Assembly (NCBI GenBank): GCA_037179385.1
Contig: CM074179.1
Location: forward strand, 71,071,183-71,135,182
Source of the DNA: Holothuria scabra
Taxonomy: Eukaryota > Echinodermata > Holothuroidea > Aspidochirotida > Holothuriidae
Direction: 5' to 3'
DNA: 64,000 bases
Positions 23,613 through 35,590 of this stretch are shown piece by piece. The notes under the pieces were generated by a model. That model was not told the DNA's origin, ran no database searches, and saw only the letters and a list, made by a program, of their open reading frames with translations. Position 1 is the stretch's first letter; every line of letters starts with the position of its first letter. The position numbers and the translations under genes are program-made.

Positions 23613-23699
23613 TTAAATCAGCAATATCCGACGATTCGCCCGCGGCCATTGTAGCATTGCAGTCTCAAGATTGTCCGTAGGAACGTGGTTTGCAGTTGA

Positions 23700-25720
23700 A
23701 TTAATCTGGTGACCATTGGGATCATTTGTAGACAATCAGGTGAGAAGCAAAACTTAATGATGGGTGGAATTTTGTTGCCTCATAGTTTTGTTCCCATCGG
23801 AGGACCGCATGTGAGCCACCAAGCTTTCCTCCAACGGGCCTAAGAATTAGCCAACGGCAGTCCTTAAATGGGACCAATTTTCTGATAAGGCTCACGTCTT
23901 AATACCATACATGTATTGAGTTTGAAAGAAGTGACACGAATTATATCCGTCTTGTACATATTCATTTTACTTGAAAATGGTATTTGTATTAAGGCTACCT
24001 TCCGATATCGCAGAGAAGTATCTAAAATGGCTAACTCTTTGCTTTTATTTTCATTCCGGCAGTATTTCTTGCCATATAAAAAGGAAAAGGTCATGTCAAA
24101 AGAAATTCTATTGCGTAAAAAAGGTTTTTAGTTGTCTTTAAAAAGTATTTTTACTTTCCATGCCACAACAGTAAACGAAATGCAACAGTAAACGATTAAA
24201 ACCAAACCTTTTCTAATAAAAACCTCAACTAGGGAAACTTGGTGTGAAATTCATTTTTCATTAAACTTCAACTTTAAAAGGAAATATAAAGGCTATAAAT
24301 AGACTAAAAGTCTACTCAATGTATAGTGGCAAGATGAATAATGTGTGAGAAAATTGCAGTAGCCACTTTGTTGAAAAATTAAAAAAAAACTACATTTATC
24401 ACCACACAACTGGCGCTTTCAACAAAATGTCAACAAGAGAACAAATGAATACACGGTTCAGAAATAAAGTTTTATTTTAATACCGGGATCTCATAGAGCA
24501 CAGCCCATAGGAAGTATTCTGAGTTCACGTCGGTACCATGTCTCAACATTAGTACATCAAATCTAGAAATGTCTGGAAAGTTATGCTGTATCTAAAATAG
24601 GTAGGAAATTGAAAAACAAAAAACATAATCTAAGTAGAACCAAATCAAAAAAGTTAACTAAAAAGATAAATAAATTGATGAATAAAAAATAAATATCATG
24701 GCCATAAACACTTGTAGCAGTTAAGCTATATCGGCTTGATATAACCATAAATATAATTTATTCGAATATCTGGAAAACTATTTTATTAAGAGAATCTGGT
24801 AAAGGGTGGTCATATAAACAAGTAGTCTTGACCGATTGTGCTTTCATTTCGTTTTGCTGTCATCAGTCTTGCTACACTTTTTCAAACCATAGTTGTGAAT
24901 GAGAAATTATTTTGATACTGAACATATTTAGTGTACTGAATGCAATTTTCACGAGGAAACTTACATGTCTGATGAAATTTTCTCACAGATGCATAGAGGC
25001 TTAGTGTAAAAACACTTAATTCAGGGATCGAGCTGTCCTAACAATTCGCTGTTATTTTGTTCAAGTATATTTTGTCATTGGATCAATATGCTGATGCTTT
25101 ATTTTGGTGAAAATGTTTGAGTGTTAGTTCATGTACATAAATCACTATTTTGTGTTGGTCTAACTTAAAATGCATTACACTGCAGTATTTTCAACATCAC
25201 TAATAACTTCCTGAGATATCACATTTCTTATGCTTGTACCTACGATGGAAACATAAAACTTGTATAACCCAGCGAATACATTAAGGTGGCATGAAACTAC
25301 GCTGCAACACACTTGTATCGGCAGACCTTTGCTTTCCGCCAATTGCACAGTCAATACAACTAAAAAATGTTGTAGATTTGACCATTTACATGCTCGACTG
25401 CCCATTAGGTATAAAACGAAGGACTTGGCGCATATAAAAAGTTCCATAACGATACGTTCATGCTGTACAATAAGAATGAAAAGAAATTTGAAAATCATTT
25501 GTGAATTCAGGAAATGATGAACAAATGTCGTGCGAAGAATGGTGAAGAGGGGGGGGGGGGCAAGACTGACCTTTGGAATACCTCAACAGAAGATGTGGAT
25601 GGCCAAGCAGTCAGGAAATTACCGAGAACATTGATTTACTTTAACCTTTTTGAGGGTCATGGGGCTTATTTGGCTAATCAATGACTTATACTGGAGTGAC
25701 CTTGGATTAATACCGGCGAG
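23700..25720. other. Intergenic AT-rich sequence
   Basis: No supported gene. A G12 run lies at about 25549-25560. The 107-codon minus-strand frame at 25175-25498 has no motif and no supporting splice or neighbour evidence. Confidence 0.45.
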
Positions 25721-25749
25721 CTCAGCTGTCTTTTTTCGGCTAGTCGCAG

Positions 25750-26160
25750 TGGTTCAAGGGGCATACTAATGAACGTCTTTCTTAGACCTACTTCCTGGAT
25801 CACCATTTAACGTCCCCACCCAACTGATGTGAGTATATCCCCAGTCTTTCATCACTTTCCCTAAAGGCTTGATGGAGTAGAAGTTACTTTGCACCACTGC
25901 ACAACAGCTAAACTGAACAAGTGACAAACTTTCTGGGTTGGACAATGTCCTAAGGCAGAAAACTTCTTGAAAAGGAAAATCAAATGCCCAATTTTGTAAT
26001 TCACCACTTTTACACCCCTTCAGCATCACTGTGAACAGCTAGCTGAAGAAGCTACTTTCTAGACCCCGAAAGATTTTCCAAGTGGTTCCACAGGGATTTG
26101 ATCTAGGAACCTCTAGCTTGCGTGTCAGTACACTGAACTACCGAGTCAACTCCACCCTCC
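25750..26160 (-). repeat. tRNA-derived SINE (or composite SINE)
   Basis: On the minus strand the head shows a degenerate pol III promoter. The A-box-like CGGTAGTTCAGTG is at 26143-26131 and the B-box-like GATCAAATCC at 26103-26094, spaced as in a tRNA gene. The tRNA fold is not intact, so this is not a functional tRNA. The body downstream contains GGGGACGTTAAATGGTGATCC near 25816-25796, a short stem motif of the kind seen in SINE bodies. The 3' limit is uncertain. Confidence 0.55.
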
Positions 26161-26169
26161 AATATGACA

Positions 26170-28255
26170 GTGAAAAGAATCCTGAATCTTTAAGGTGAGC
26201 TTGATTGGGGTACGGGTTGGTCCAATGCCCTTGAAACAATGTGACTTTAACATGTTACACAGTGAAATAACAAGTCTTGGAATAAAACATGGCAAGATTT
26301 GCAATCTGAAAAAGGGTGAATGGTAAACTGGTCATGTAATAAGCAACCAAGTTATACTTAGCTCTGTCAAAGTATTTACTAAAATGCATTTAAGAGAGGA
26401 AAATAATGCACCCTCATATCAAATTGAAATGAGGTTATATGAGCTTAACATTCCACACAAATCGTGGTTGGTTTTCTCTCGGGTCAAATAAGTTCAGCAT
26501 GGATATCACTATTTGCAAGTTTTCATGGCCTTTGCATCATTATTTACTAAAACAAGCTAGAAGTCGGAGACGGAAAATATAAACTGAGGGCGAAGCTGCT
26601 CTTCAATTTGTGTTATGGATATGACCATGAGCATGTAAACGTATCTACAAAATAGAGGAGCTTTGATTTAAAATCTTTCCAGATGCACTATAAATCGATT
26701 CAGGAAATGAGGCTGTTCTAGGTTATGAATATATATTTGAGTCTCCATCCATTTTCAAAGTATACACACCTCACATCAATTTTGGGACAGTGGTGGAATA
26801 CGATCACAAGAAAGGCCGACGTATGAGCTGTTTTGTCGTTTCGGTGTAACGATGTACTTAAACCTGTCCCTATTTGTATTTGAGTTGGTCGGGTTTAGAT
26901 TAATGCTTTGTGCATGCGCATATAGTTGTTGCTGTAGTACCTGAAATAAAACCTTGTTTACAATGATCGGAAAACACCAGAACTATTTTTGTCTTCTGAA
27001 ATGTCAGCATTGTTGATCCCACAATATGTCCACAAATCCATGTTTCGCGTTGGATATGACTTTTCATGTCTACATGCATTTTATGGAGCATTTAAATGAG
27101 AAGATAAGAATTCACATCAGAATCATTTTTTTCCAATACTTCATTGTCTCCTCACATTACCTATTTCAATCTAATCACCAAAAGGAGGATACATCACAGT
27201 AGGTCTTTCAGATCCATTTGTATGCCCCTATCTGACCTGGACCAAACATGAATTACTGAAGAATGGTATGCATAAGACACTTAAATCAGTTAAGAGTTTC
27301 AATTAACCATCCCACAGTGGGGACATTGGGACACTCCTTCACCTTGATGATTAGATAAATAGATGATTAGAAAAATAAGTGCAAGCAGTCAACTTCATAT
27401 CTATGGAAAGGTTTGTTGAAGGTTTTATGAATTATGCACTTTCCGTACTAACCCTTACATTATTTGTTTCATTCTAAAAACAATGGTACAAGAGCCGTGG
27501 GAAGGAAATATCCCATTTAAGATAACTGAACGGAACAAATCAGGTATACATTTTTAAGGTTTGTAAAGGTGTCTAAATTGGTTTGAACTTAAGGTAGGAA
27601 TTCATCATTTTAAACATCAAATCATTTCAAATACTTTTCCATTTTTGGTCTCAACTCTTGCAGAGTTCTAGTCTCATGATGACTGTTTACTTTCTTTAGG
27701 ATAGCAAACTCGTTGTGGCCTATTTTCAGACTTAGTCTTTCACTCCAGGATATGCTAAAATAACATTACTCTCAGGGGACATCTGTGAGATTCTTGGCAC
27801 TCCCACTAAAACTCACTGCTCACTGCTAAAAAATTGATGTATAATGACGGAACTCACAGTGAGTCCGGCTCCTCTCTTACATCACAATATTTCTGTACGC
27901 ACCTGTTTATCATCCCGTGAATCTGTAATGTAAATCTGTGATAATATGACAAGAACAGTGAATCCAGGCTCTAAATAACATTGCGATTTAATTTCTAGTT
28001 TAACATTCTTCTCAATAACCTGTAATGGCTTGTACTTGAACATTGAGATTGGAACTTCAGTTCCAGTTGAATATTAATGAAAATCATGGAAAAAAAATTC
28101 AGTAAGGTCCCCCTCCTGATACAGCCGTGGATTTAGTTGTGATATGCCAATATTTATATGCCTAAAACAGTATTTTTTTTTTATTGCATGTATCGTAAAC
28201 ATCTTGTTGAACATTTTGTAAATCATCAACGTCGATCTTCCATAGCCATTTTATA
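26170..28255. other. Intergenic sequence, nothing recognised
   Basis: AT-rich, without supported genes, RNAs or terminal repeats. Confidence 0.45.
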
Positions 28256-28374
<119 letters not shown>

Positions 28375-28379
28375 TACAA

Positions 28380-30230
28380 GGGCTTCCTTTCCTGAGCACA
28401 ATACTTCCTTCTTAATAATATTATTCTGTTTTAGAAATGAGCCACACCAATGAGAGAGAAATAATTGCAAAACAATTTGGCTCACTTCTTACATAACAAA
28501 ATACATCAAGTTAAAAAGTGGCATGAGCGTAAGAGGGATGAAAGGCATTGCTATTCTTTTGGAATCGATCAAACTACGTCTTTATCACCACAATTTGTCC
28601 AATATTAGAAGATTTCTAAGCAGTGAAGACACGTGTGATGACCCTAATGCTTTATAAGCTCCCCCCCCCCTACACCCCGGTGTGTTGGGGGTTGCAGAAT
28701 ATGCCGGCGATATTTTTCGAATATCTTAAGCGGCGACTAAAGGGAAAATAGATTTGAACTTAGACCGAAGTGGAAAGTAAATTTAAACTTTCAATTTTTT
28801 TATCGAGTTGACTGACACCATATAACATATTCACGTTGTGTGCTTAATTCTCATTTAAATAAGTAACTAAGTGAATGCTTTAGTTGAAGGAGTAGATGAG
28901 CTGAGCGATGGGCCCTGTGGGCTCCGGGGTCTATGATCCCGAAAGCAAATGTTACTTATCAATGAGTGAAAGACTAAGACTACATCTTCGGCATGGTTTA
29001 CTCTTTCAGAGAAGATGAATGGGCATGCGGGTATGGAAATCTGCAGGAGTCTAGGGACAAAACCTGTTTACATCAGGTTAAAGTTCTGTATCATTTGTTT
29101 GATAAATTTTAACCATTGAAGTGATACATCCTTGCATCAAGTTCAAATGAAATTACGTAGACAATAAAAACACCTCAAAAATCAAAAAGGATTTTTTTCT
29201 TCAGCATAATTATTACCTCTAGTATATCTGATTTTGGAAGTTTCGATGACTTTTGTGCAATCATTTTAAAGAGGTACCAGTTGCCAGAATGAATCTATGT
29301 GCAGTATATGGGTAACCCTTCCATAGAAATGGGATGATGTAAAAGATGACGACGTCCTCAAAAAATCTTACTGGATAAGTCCCTCCAGTGTGGTAAGCCT
29401 CGTCCGCTTTTGTATAGCATGACAAGCGAAAATTTCTTAAAGAAATAATCCTGAACCATATGAAACTAGAACAGGGCCGGAGAAATCAGAATTGCTGGAG
29501 ATGTGTTTTTTTTTTCTCATTTTTATGCGCCATTTACATGGAATGGGATCATTTCGTACCGGACTGGAGCATTTTTCCTGGGAATAGGGGAGTGGGACAT
29601 ATTATTTAGTCACACTGCTTCCCACTGATTTGCCTTCACCTTTTATCCTGTACCCACAAAGGGTTAGAGTCACAAGTATCCACCTTAATTGCTATCTTTT
29701 TAACAATTGGTAAATAGACTAATTGGACAACACTAGGATTAATTAAAATTGTAACTAAATCGTTAATTTTTGAAGTGAAACGCTTTATCCAAGAGGCAAT
29801 TGACAGAAACTGCCTGCAACAGATTTCTTGCATTTTAATAGGAAATAACACTCTTGGCTGTGAAAATTATTTGGAATTCTTTTTATGCAATTTAAAAATA
29901 GGTCACAGCAAACTCCTTTTTGGCGCGGCAACCAAAATACAATGAAACTGGGATATCGTTATCATCCCTTTAGAAAAATGGTGTGTTGAGCAAGCATCAT
30001 GAAGGCTTGACAAGTTAATTGTCCAAATAATGCATCTTGACATGAAGAGTCACACCTCAATTAAAAAGTTTGCTTACTAAAAACTTGGAATAAACAATGC
30101 TGACTTTTCATGGAGAAAGGACAGACTGAGTTTATTTTCACTTCATTTAACAGAAGTTGAGTGGCTGTGACAGATCAATTGGGTACATTTCGTGTATATT
30201 ACGCACAACCTAAAGCTAAGTGCGTCAAAT
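28380..30230. other. Intergenic sequence, nothing recognised
   Basis: A C-run (near 28660) is followed by GTGTGTTGGGGG. No gene or terminal repeat is recognised. Confidence 0.45.
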
Positions 30231-30234
30231 TTAA

Positions 30235-30468
30235 CCAAATAAAAATAAGGACAGAATAGAACTCGTGTTTCCACCAAAGAGGCCACGAAGTCGACGAAGT
30301 CTGACAATAACTGAAAACTCTGTAGCAGCTATTTTCCCCATTAATTATTTTGAGAGGGAAGAAGCTTTTACAGAGCTTATTGGGTTGTTGCACAAAATGT
30401 GTTCAAGAGGCGAGATAAAAGGTTTTTTATCTTTTGATGAAAATATCTACCCTCAGAAAAAGTTATAA
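30235..30468 (+). CDS. Candidate coding fragment, unrecognised (basic then mixed helical)
   Basis: An open frame of 77 codons runs from just after a stop at 30232 to TAA at 30466-30468. It begins with a basic Pro/Arg patch (FPPKRPRSRRSL), followed by a mixed segment with helix-like character (EREEAFTELIGLLHKM, then CSRGEIKGFLSFDENIYPQ) whose amino-acid usage looks protein-like. No start or clear acceptor fixes its 5' end. It could be the last exon of a gene, a fragment of a processed pseudogene, or chance. No family is claimed. Confidence 0.3.
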   Translation, partial: PNKNKDRIELVFPPKRPRSRRSLTITENSVAAIFPINYFEREEAFTELIGLLHKMCSRGEIKGFLSFDENIYPQKKL

Positions 30469-30499
30469 AATATTGAAAAAATGATTTTCTATTATATAT

Positions 30500-33370
30500 T
30501 AAACAAATTTTGACAAAATTATATACATTGAAAGAAGAAATGTTTTTTCCGTGAAATCTAACAATAAAACACAAGTTTTCAAACATCGAATCAATGTCTT
30601 TACCTCCTTAATTAATTATTTTGACCCATACACTGCCATAGTGTACCTGAAACTGAACATACAGGTAATTTGTTTTTGTTTTGGCCATAACTAAATTGAG
30701 TTTGTTAAGACTGCCTTTAAATCTTTAAAAAAAAAAACAAGCAATGAGAATGAAATCTGGAATCAATGAAGATATTATACATTTTCCAAGTTTCATTCCA
30801 GAGTGGATAAAAATGTAACAGCTCAAGAGCTTGTTGAATTCTTGTTCGATGTCTTTAACACGTGGCGTTTTAAAGTTGATGTAAAGAGTGATGCTTTGAA
30901 ATTCACTGCGGTATTTAGCAGTTATGGACGATTTTATTCAATGACTTAAAACGTTGAGATTTTAACTTTAATTATGATTTTTTAATGGAAACCTAGAATC
31001 TGCAGATTTGATGAAAGAGTTAAATTGAAAAAGATAAAACCCTGAATATGTAAAAAAGGGTAAAAATGACTTAGTGCTTTGCTTACTTTTATACTTCTCT
31101 TTGGAAGAATGTCACCTGGCAACGTTTTAACTATGACAGCATCCTGAATGAAAAGCTGGTTCATGTGTGGAGTGCTAACGTAATTTCAGAAGTGCAAGGT
31201 TTTTGGTTTTTTTTTTTCTTATTTTTCTTTAGGAATCAATGGATGTTAAAATAGTAAGAATATGCCTTTAAGAATGGTGTTGTATAACTTGAACTTCTAC
31301 ACAAGCTTTATTTCACAAGAAGTTATCTGATGGGTGTGTGTCAAATTTTTTCGAGTCTCTTACATTATTTAGATCCATATATTCGTAAAATGTCAGTGTC
31401 AGTGTCAATTACGCATGTAAAATGATGCTAATGATGGAAGAAATCTCAAAAAAAGGAAATAACAAGAGGCAGTTTATAAGGAGAAAGAAAGTTTCATCGG
31501 CTGCACAAGAACAGCTATATTTTTCATGCCTTTTACTTCCATATCACTTTGTTGCTTGACACAGTTAATAAGTTATAAAACCAGTCCACCAAATCTTTCC
31601 TTGCAGTTATTTCTATGACACTGCCATGGTTCATTTGTAAATCAGAATAACAAAGAAAGAAGTATCATGCTCAAAAGAGAAAGCTCTCGCTTTTCGGGAA
31701 CACGGTTTTCATTTTCTGTTAATTAAGCTTTGAAAGGTTATACAAGCACTATAGGAATCTAAATTTATTTAACTTTCACAATGTTCAGAGCAGTTTTCAA
31801 ATAAAAGAATATACAAAAAAGCTTTTTGTCCGAAGTCGTCAATCAAAGCTCTCATACACAACTGCGAGGATCTCAGCAAGATTAGTCCTGATTAAGTCCC
31901 GCAGCGGGAACACTTACCTTTTCCACGCCTATTTACTTCAAGAAAATGAAAGACCTTACTGTATACCTTTGTTACTGTGCTGTCACCGTCAGTCACATTC
32001 TCGTTGAATGCTTTGAGTACACCCATGCAGAAGCACTACACCATGCCCGACCTAAAAACCTTGTTTGATCAAGCAGATTTTTCCCTTATTTTTAACTTTA
32101 TAGAATTTTCTGGCATGACTCCCGCCTTTGCTACTTTTTTTTATGAACAGTGACCCAAGTTTTTACACCATTAACTAGTTTTACCCTTAAAATGTAACCT
32201 TTCCCTTTTTGGTGACACAATATAACACATCCGTGTTGATGAGCCTTTAAACCCCATCTAACTAGCTAATAACCAACTCAGCAAGAAGAAGTCTATTAAG
32301 CAGAGGAACACTCAGGAGTACACTATTTCATGTTTTTTAAAATCCCACAAACTTTAACAAAACGTCTTCTTGACTAACACATCCCTAGCTTTTGAAGATC
32401 CTGACAAGTGGTGTTTCCGAGGGGCATACTTGCCCTACGGTCATTGAACTACGTTTAACTTGTAGTGTCACAGAACGTGCAATTTACTTAATCTTCTTTT
32501 GCACTAGAAGTTATTCTGCCGAAGTCTGTAATTGCTCTTTACGCTCTTGAAGACTTGAAGAGTTTTGAACATGATCAGTAGTCAGCAATCGTCCTTCAGA
32601 ACATCAAATAAATAGGAAAACAAACGGAATAAGTAATCCCGTGAAACCTGCATAGATTTAACATTTTCTTTGTGTTAAAGGGTAATATTGTGTTTAAAGT
32701 GCTCAAAAGAAGAGTACGCAGAAAATGGCCCAGACAACAATTCAGTCTTAATCATAAACCCCAGCAATAGCTACATCTCTTCAAAATAATATGCGCAATA
32801 AGAGCCATGGACATTGCATCATTAAAAATGTTGAAAATTTTAGGTATCAAATTATTCTTGAGCAACAAACAATCTACTGAATTTCTTTCTGTAGGAAATT
32901 TATTTCTTGGAAAGAATGCTACCATACTGCTTAAGTTTTGATAATTTTTGAAATTTCCTTCTAAAACAAAGGCAATATTTTCCATGGCCAATAGAATTTT
33001 GAAGGGGTGAAGCTTTTGCTGTGGTTTATCATTTACACAGAATTGTTGAACAGTGTCTGAACCACTTGCTTTGTACTCTTTGCTTGAGCATTTTTAACAC
33101 AATACTACCCTTTAGGTTTCATCAGATAATCAAGCCGGTATAAAATGATTTTTATTTAGGACAAAAGTAAAAGTCACTTCGCGTGACAGAGCAAAGTGCT
33201 TTGAAACTTATGTTTTCTGGGAAAAATTTCGTTTTCCTGTTTTAATCATTCGATTTTGTAAAGTGTAACACATTAAACGTGGGCAAAATTCCACAGTGAA
33301 TTAGTTCCTTATTCAGTTACATAGACTAACACATGGTAATCGCGACTCAATGTCCTTATTCAAATGTCCA
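30500..33370. other. Intergenic AT-rich sequence
   Basis: Nothing supported. Short A/T runs and a (GTCAGT)n-like triplet near 31391 are the only structure seen. Confidence 0.45.
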
Positions 33371-35444
33371 GAACCTGCCGAGTTAAAGTGCAACATTTAA
33401 AGGTTATTGAGAGAACTGATTAACAAAAAATTTAAAGTGCAAACCAAGATATAAGATTGTGCTTGGTACATCGAAGTGTTGTCTACTTACCTCGAAGAAG
33501 CCACCTCCAACTTAGTTAGTGTGGTATTAATTAACGAACCTAGGAAATAAGTAATATGAGTTACTTAGAGTCATTCCCTGAATATATCTTACCCCCCAAA
33601 AAAATTATGTTAAAAAATTGCAGCTACATATAAGAAAAAACTGACATGATATGTTGCTTGTATCAAGACAGAACCTAAAAAAGTGAACTTAACCCTGATC
33701 TAAGAATAACGCAATGAAAGGATCTCAACTACACTAGTTGTGTAAATAATGACCTTTGACCGGGCTATACTTTGCACTATAAGTGTGGCGGACTTTAAAA
33801 AGGATGCCTGTGTGCTCTTTCAAAGAAAATGATATACATTTTCTTTTAACAGGGCTAGTAACTAAAAATAGTTTAAATAGATAGAGGCCTAACTTTGAAG
33901 TACCTGAGTTGACTGGTTCGACCAACAAAGAGTACTGAGATGATACTCTCTGCTATACTTGGGTCTGAAAGTTCCTTACGCACACGGAACAAATGTCATA
34001 GGCACTAGAGGGACATTTAGTCGCATCTATTTCTCCTCTAGTCATAGGTGTATTTGGCAGGGGTGCGGGGGCACTTGGTATCCCAGTTCGGGCAAAAACA
34101 GTTGGTAAATTCATAAACAGTTGGTGTAAAACATGGGAAAATTATGATAAACGGTGACATTATTCGGACAAAAAATGCTCTTGTCCCTCAAAAAGATTAC
34201 CCCCGTTTATTTTAGAGTTCCAACGCCAAACAGACCCACATTAAGCTGTATCATTCCGCACAACGACTTATTAATATTTTTACGAACTACTCATTAAGCG
34301 TCGCTTTTACTTTGGACGTTTGTATTGGTTAATTTCCATCGCCTCAGTCCAAAATGCTACAAAATGGAAAAGAGTGACCTAAGAAAAACTACACAAAACA
34401 TACAAGAGGAGTGATGTTGGTGTGGAGGGAGATTTAAATTTTGGTTGTCTTTCGAAGTATTCTGTATTTTTCTCCAAACGTTGACATAGGTTTATTGTTT
34501 AGCTTTAAGAATCCTGACGTCTAGTTTGGTATCGATTTTTTAATTTTTTAAACTGAGTTAAGCTATTTTCCTAGAGACACAAACAATTTTGCTTGTAAAT
34601 AGACAAATGAAATGTTTGCCCGGTATTTTCATTAGTGGGAAAGTGATTCCACTTATATGGTCATACCTTGAACCCAGTTGTCAGTTGTAAACATGGCAGC
34701 TTTCCACAATTAAAAAAGTCGCAGCCATTGGTGGAATATTAAAATTAAAAGGGGCTTTAGAGTATGCAACTCATACATTTCAAGCAACTGTAGTATTTTA
34801 CCTTATTATTTCATGAAAGCCATTTAATATTAACAGAGGTACATCACTGACTTACTTTCTCTCAGTTTTGTTTCCATTTATCTCTCAATATATTTAAGAT
34901 TCTTTAAAAGACTAAGTGTAATGTTTAAAAGATAAAGAAAAGGAGATGACAAACTTTGGCGATATTTTTTCTTTTGGTTCGTGCTTTTTTATTTTTCCAT
35001 GAAATCTTGAATTGCTTTTTATGTACTTTTTATACACCTTTATAAGTCGACAATTCAAGAAGACAAGACCAATGTGTTTTCGTAGTTGCCCCACATAAAA
35101 CTTTCTGTTAAGAAACATAATATTGGCGACTGCGGGGTAATCATTTAATATGACAATCTGTCATCTCATTTCATAATATCACCACCAACAATAATTTATT
35201 GACACTTTCTCAAAGCAACAACCAGTGTCTCCTCTCACAATTTGAGAAGGTGCGTGCAAGTCTATGGGTGCTGGTTTCATTGTAAGACAGTAGTATGCGT
35301 CAATGCACAAAAATGGTTAGCGCTCCCAGCGAGAATTGGCCAATTACATTGCCCGGGAGCAGAGGGTTTGCCTTAGAATTGATAAGTTACATATTTCAGG
35401 ATAACTTTTATTTTAGTGGACATGATTTGTGACTGCATGCTAAG

Positions 35445-35590
35445 AGGGACCGTTTAATCTTGAGAAATAAACTAAATATAATTAAAATTCACTTTATGTT
35501 GCTAAACGTTTGGCCTACATCAATGTAATGTTGTTACTCGAAAGCAAGCGGTTTCTGCTTATAAGCAGGAACCGCTTTCGACAAATCACT
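35445..35590. repeat. Local inverted duplication inside the right copy, with GC-rich hairpin
   Basis: The left copy at about 2285-2395 reads GTAGGAACCGCTTGGAAGTA, then ACAACATTACATTGAT. In the right copy the same sequence appears as its reverse complement (ATCAATGTAATGTTGTTACT, then GCGGTTTCTGCTTA, ending about 35566). A second, partial copy in the original direction follows immediately (TAAGCAGGAACCGCTTTCG). The junction forms a strong hairpin at 35548-35589. Confidence 0.7.

Noticed and set aside
25175..25498. 107-codon minus-strand frame
   Set aside because: No motif, overlapped by a plus-strand frame of similar length, and no splice or neighbour support.
26090..26160. Functional tRNA gene
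   Set aside because: A and B boxes are degenerate and the cloverleaf cannot be completed, so a SINE head fits better.
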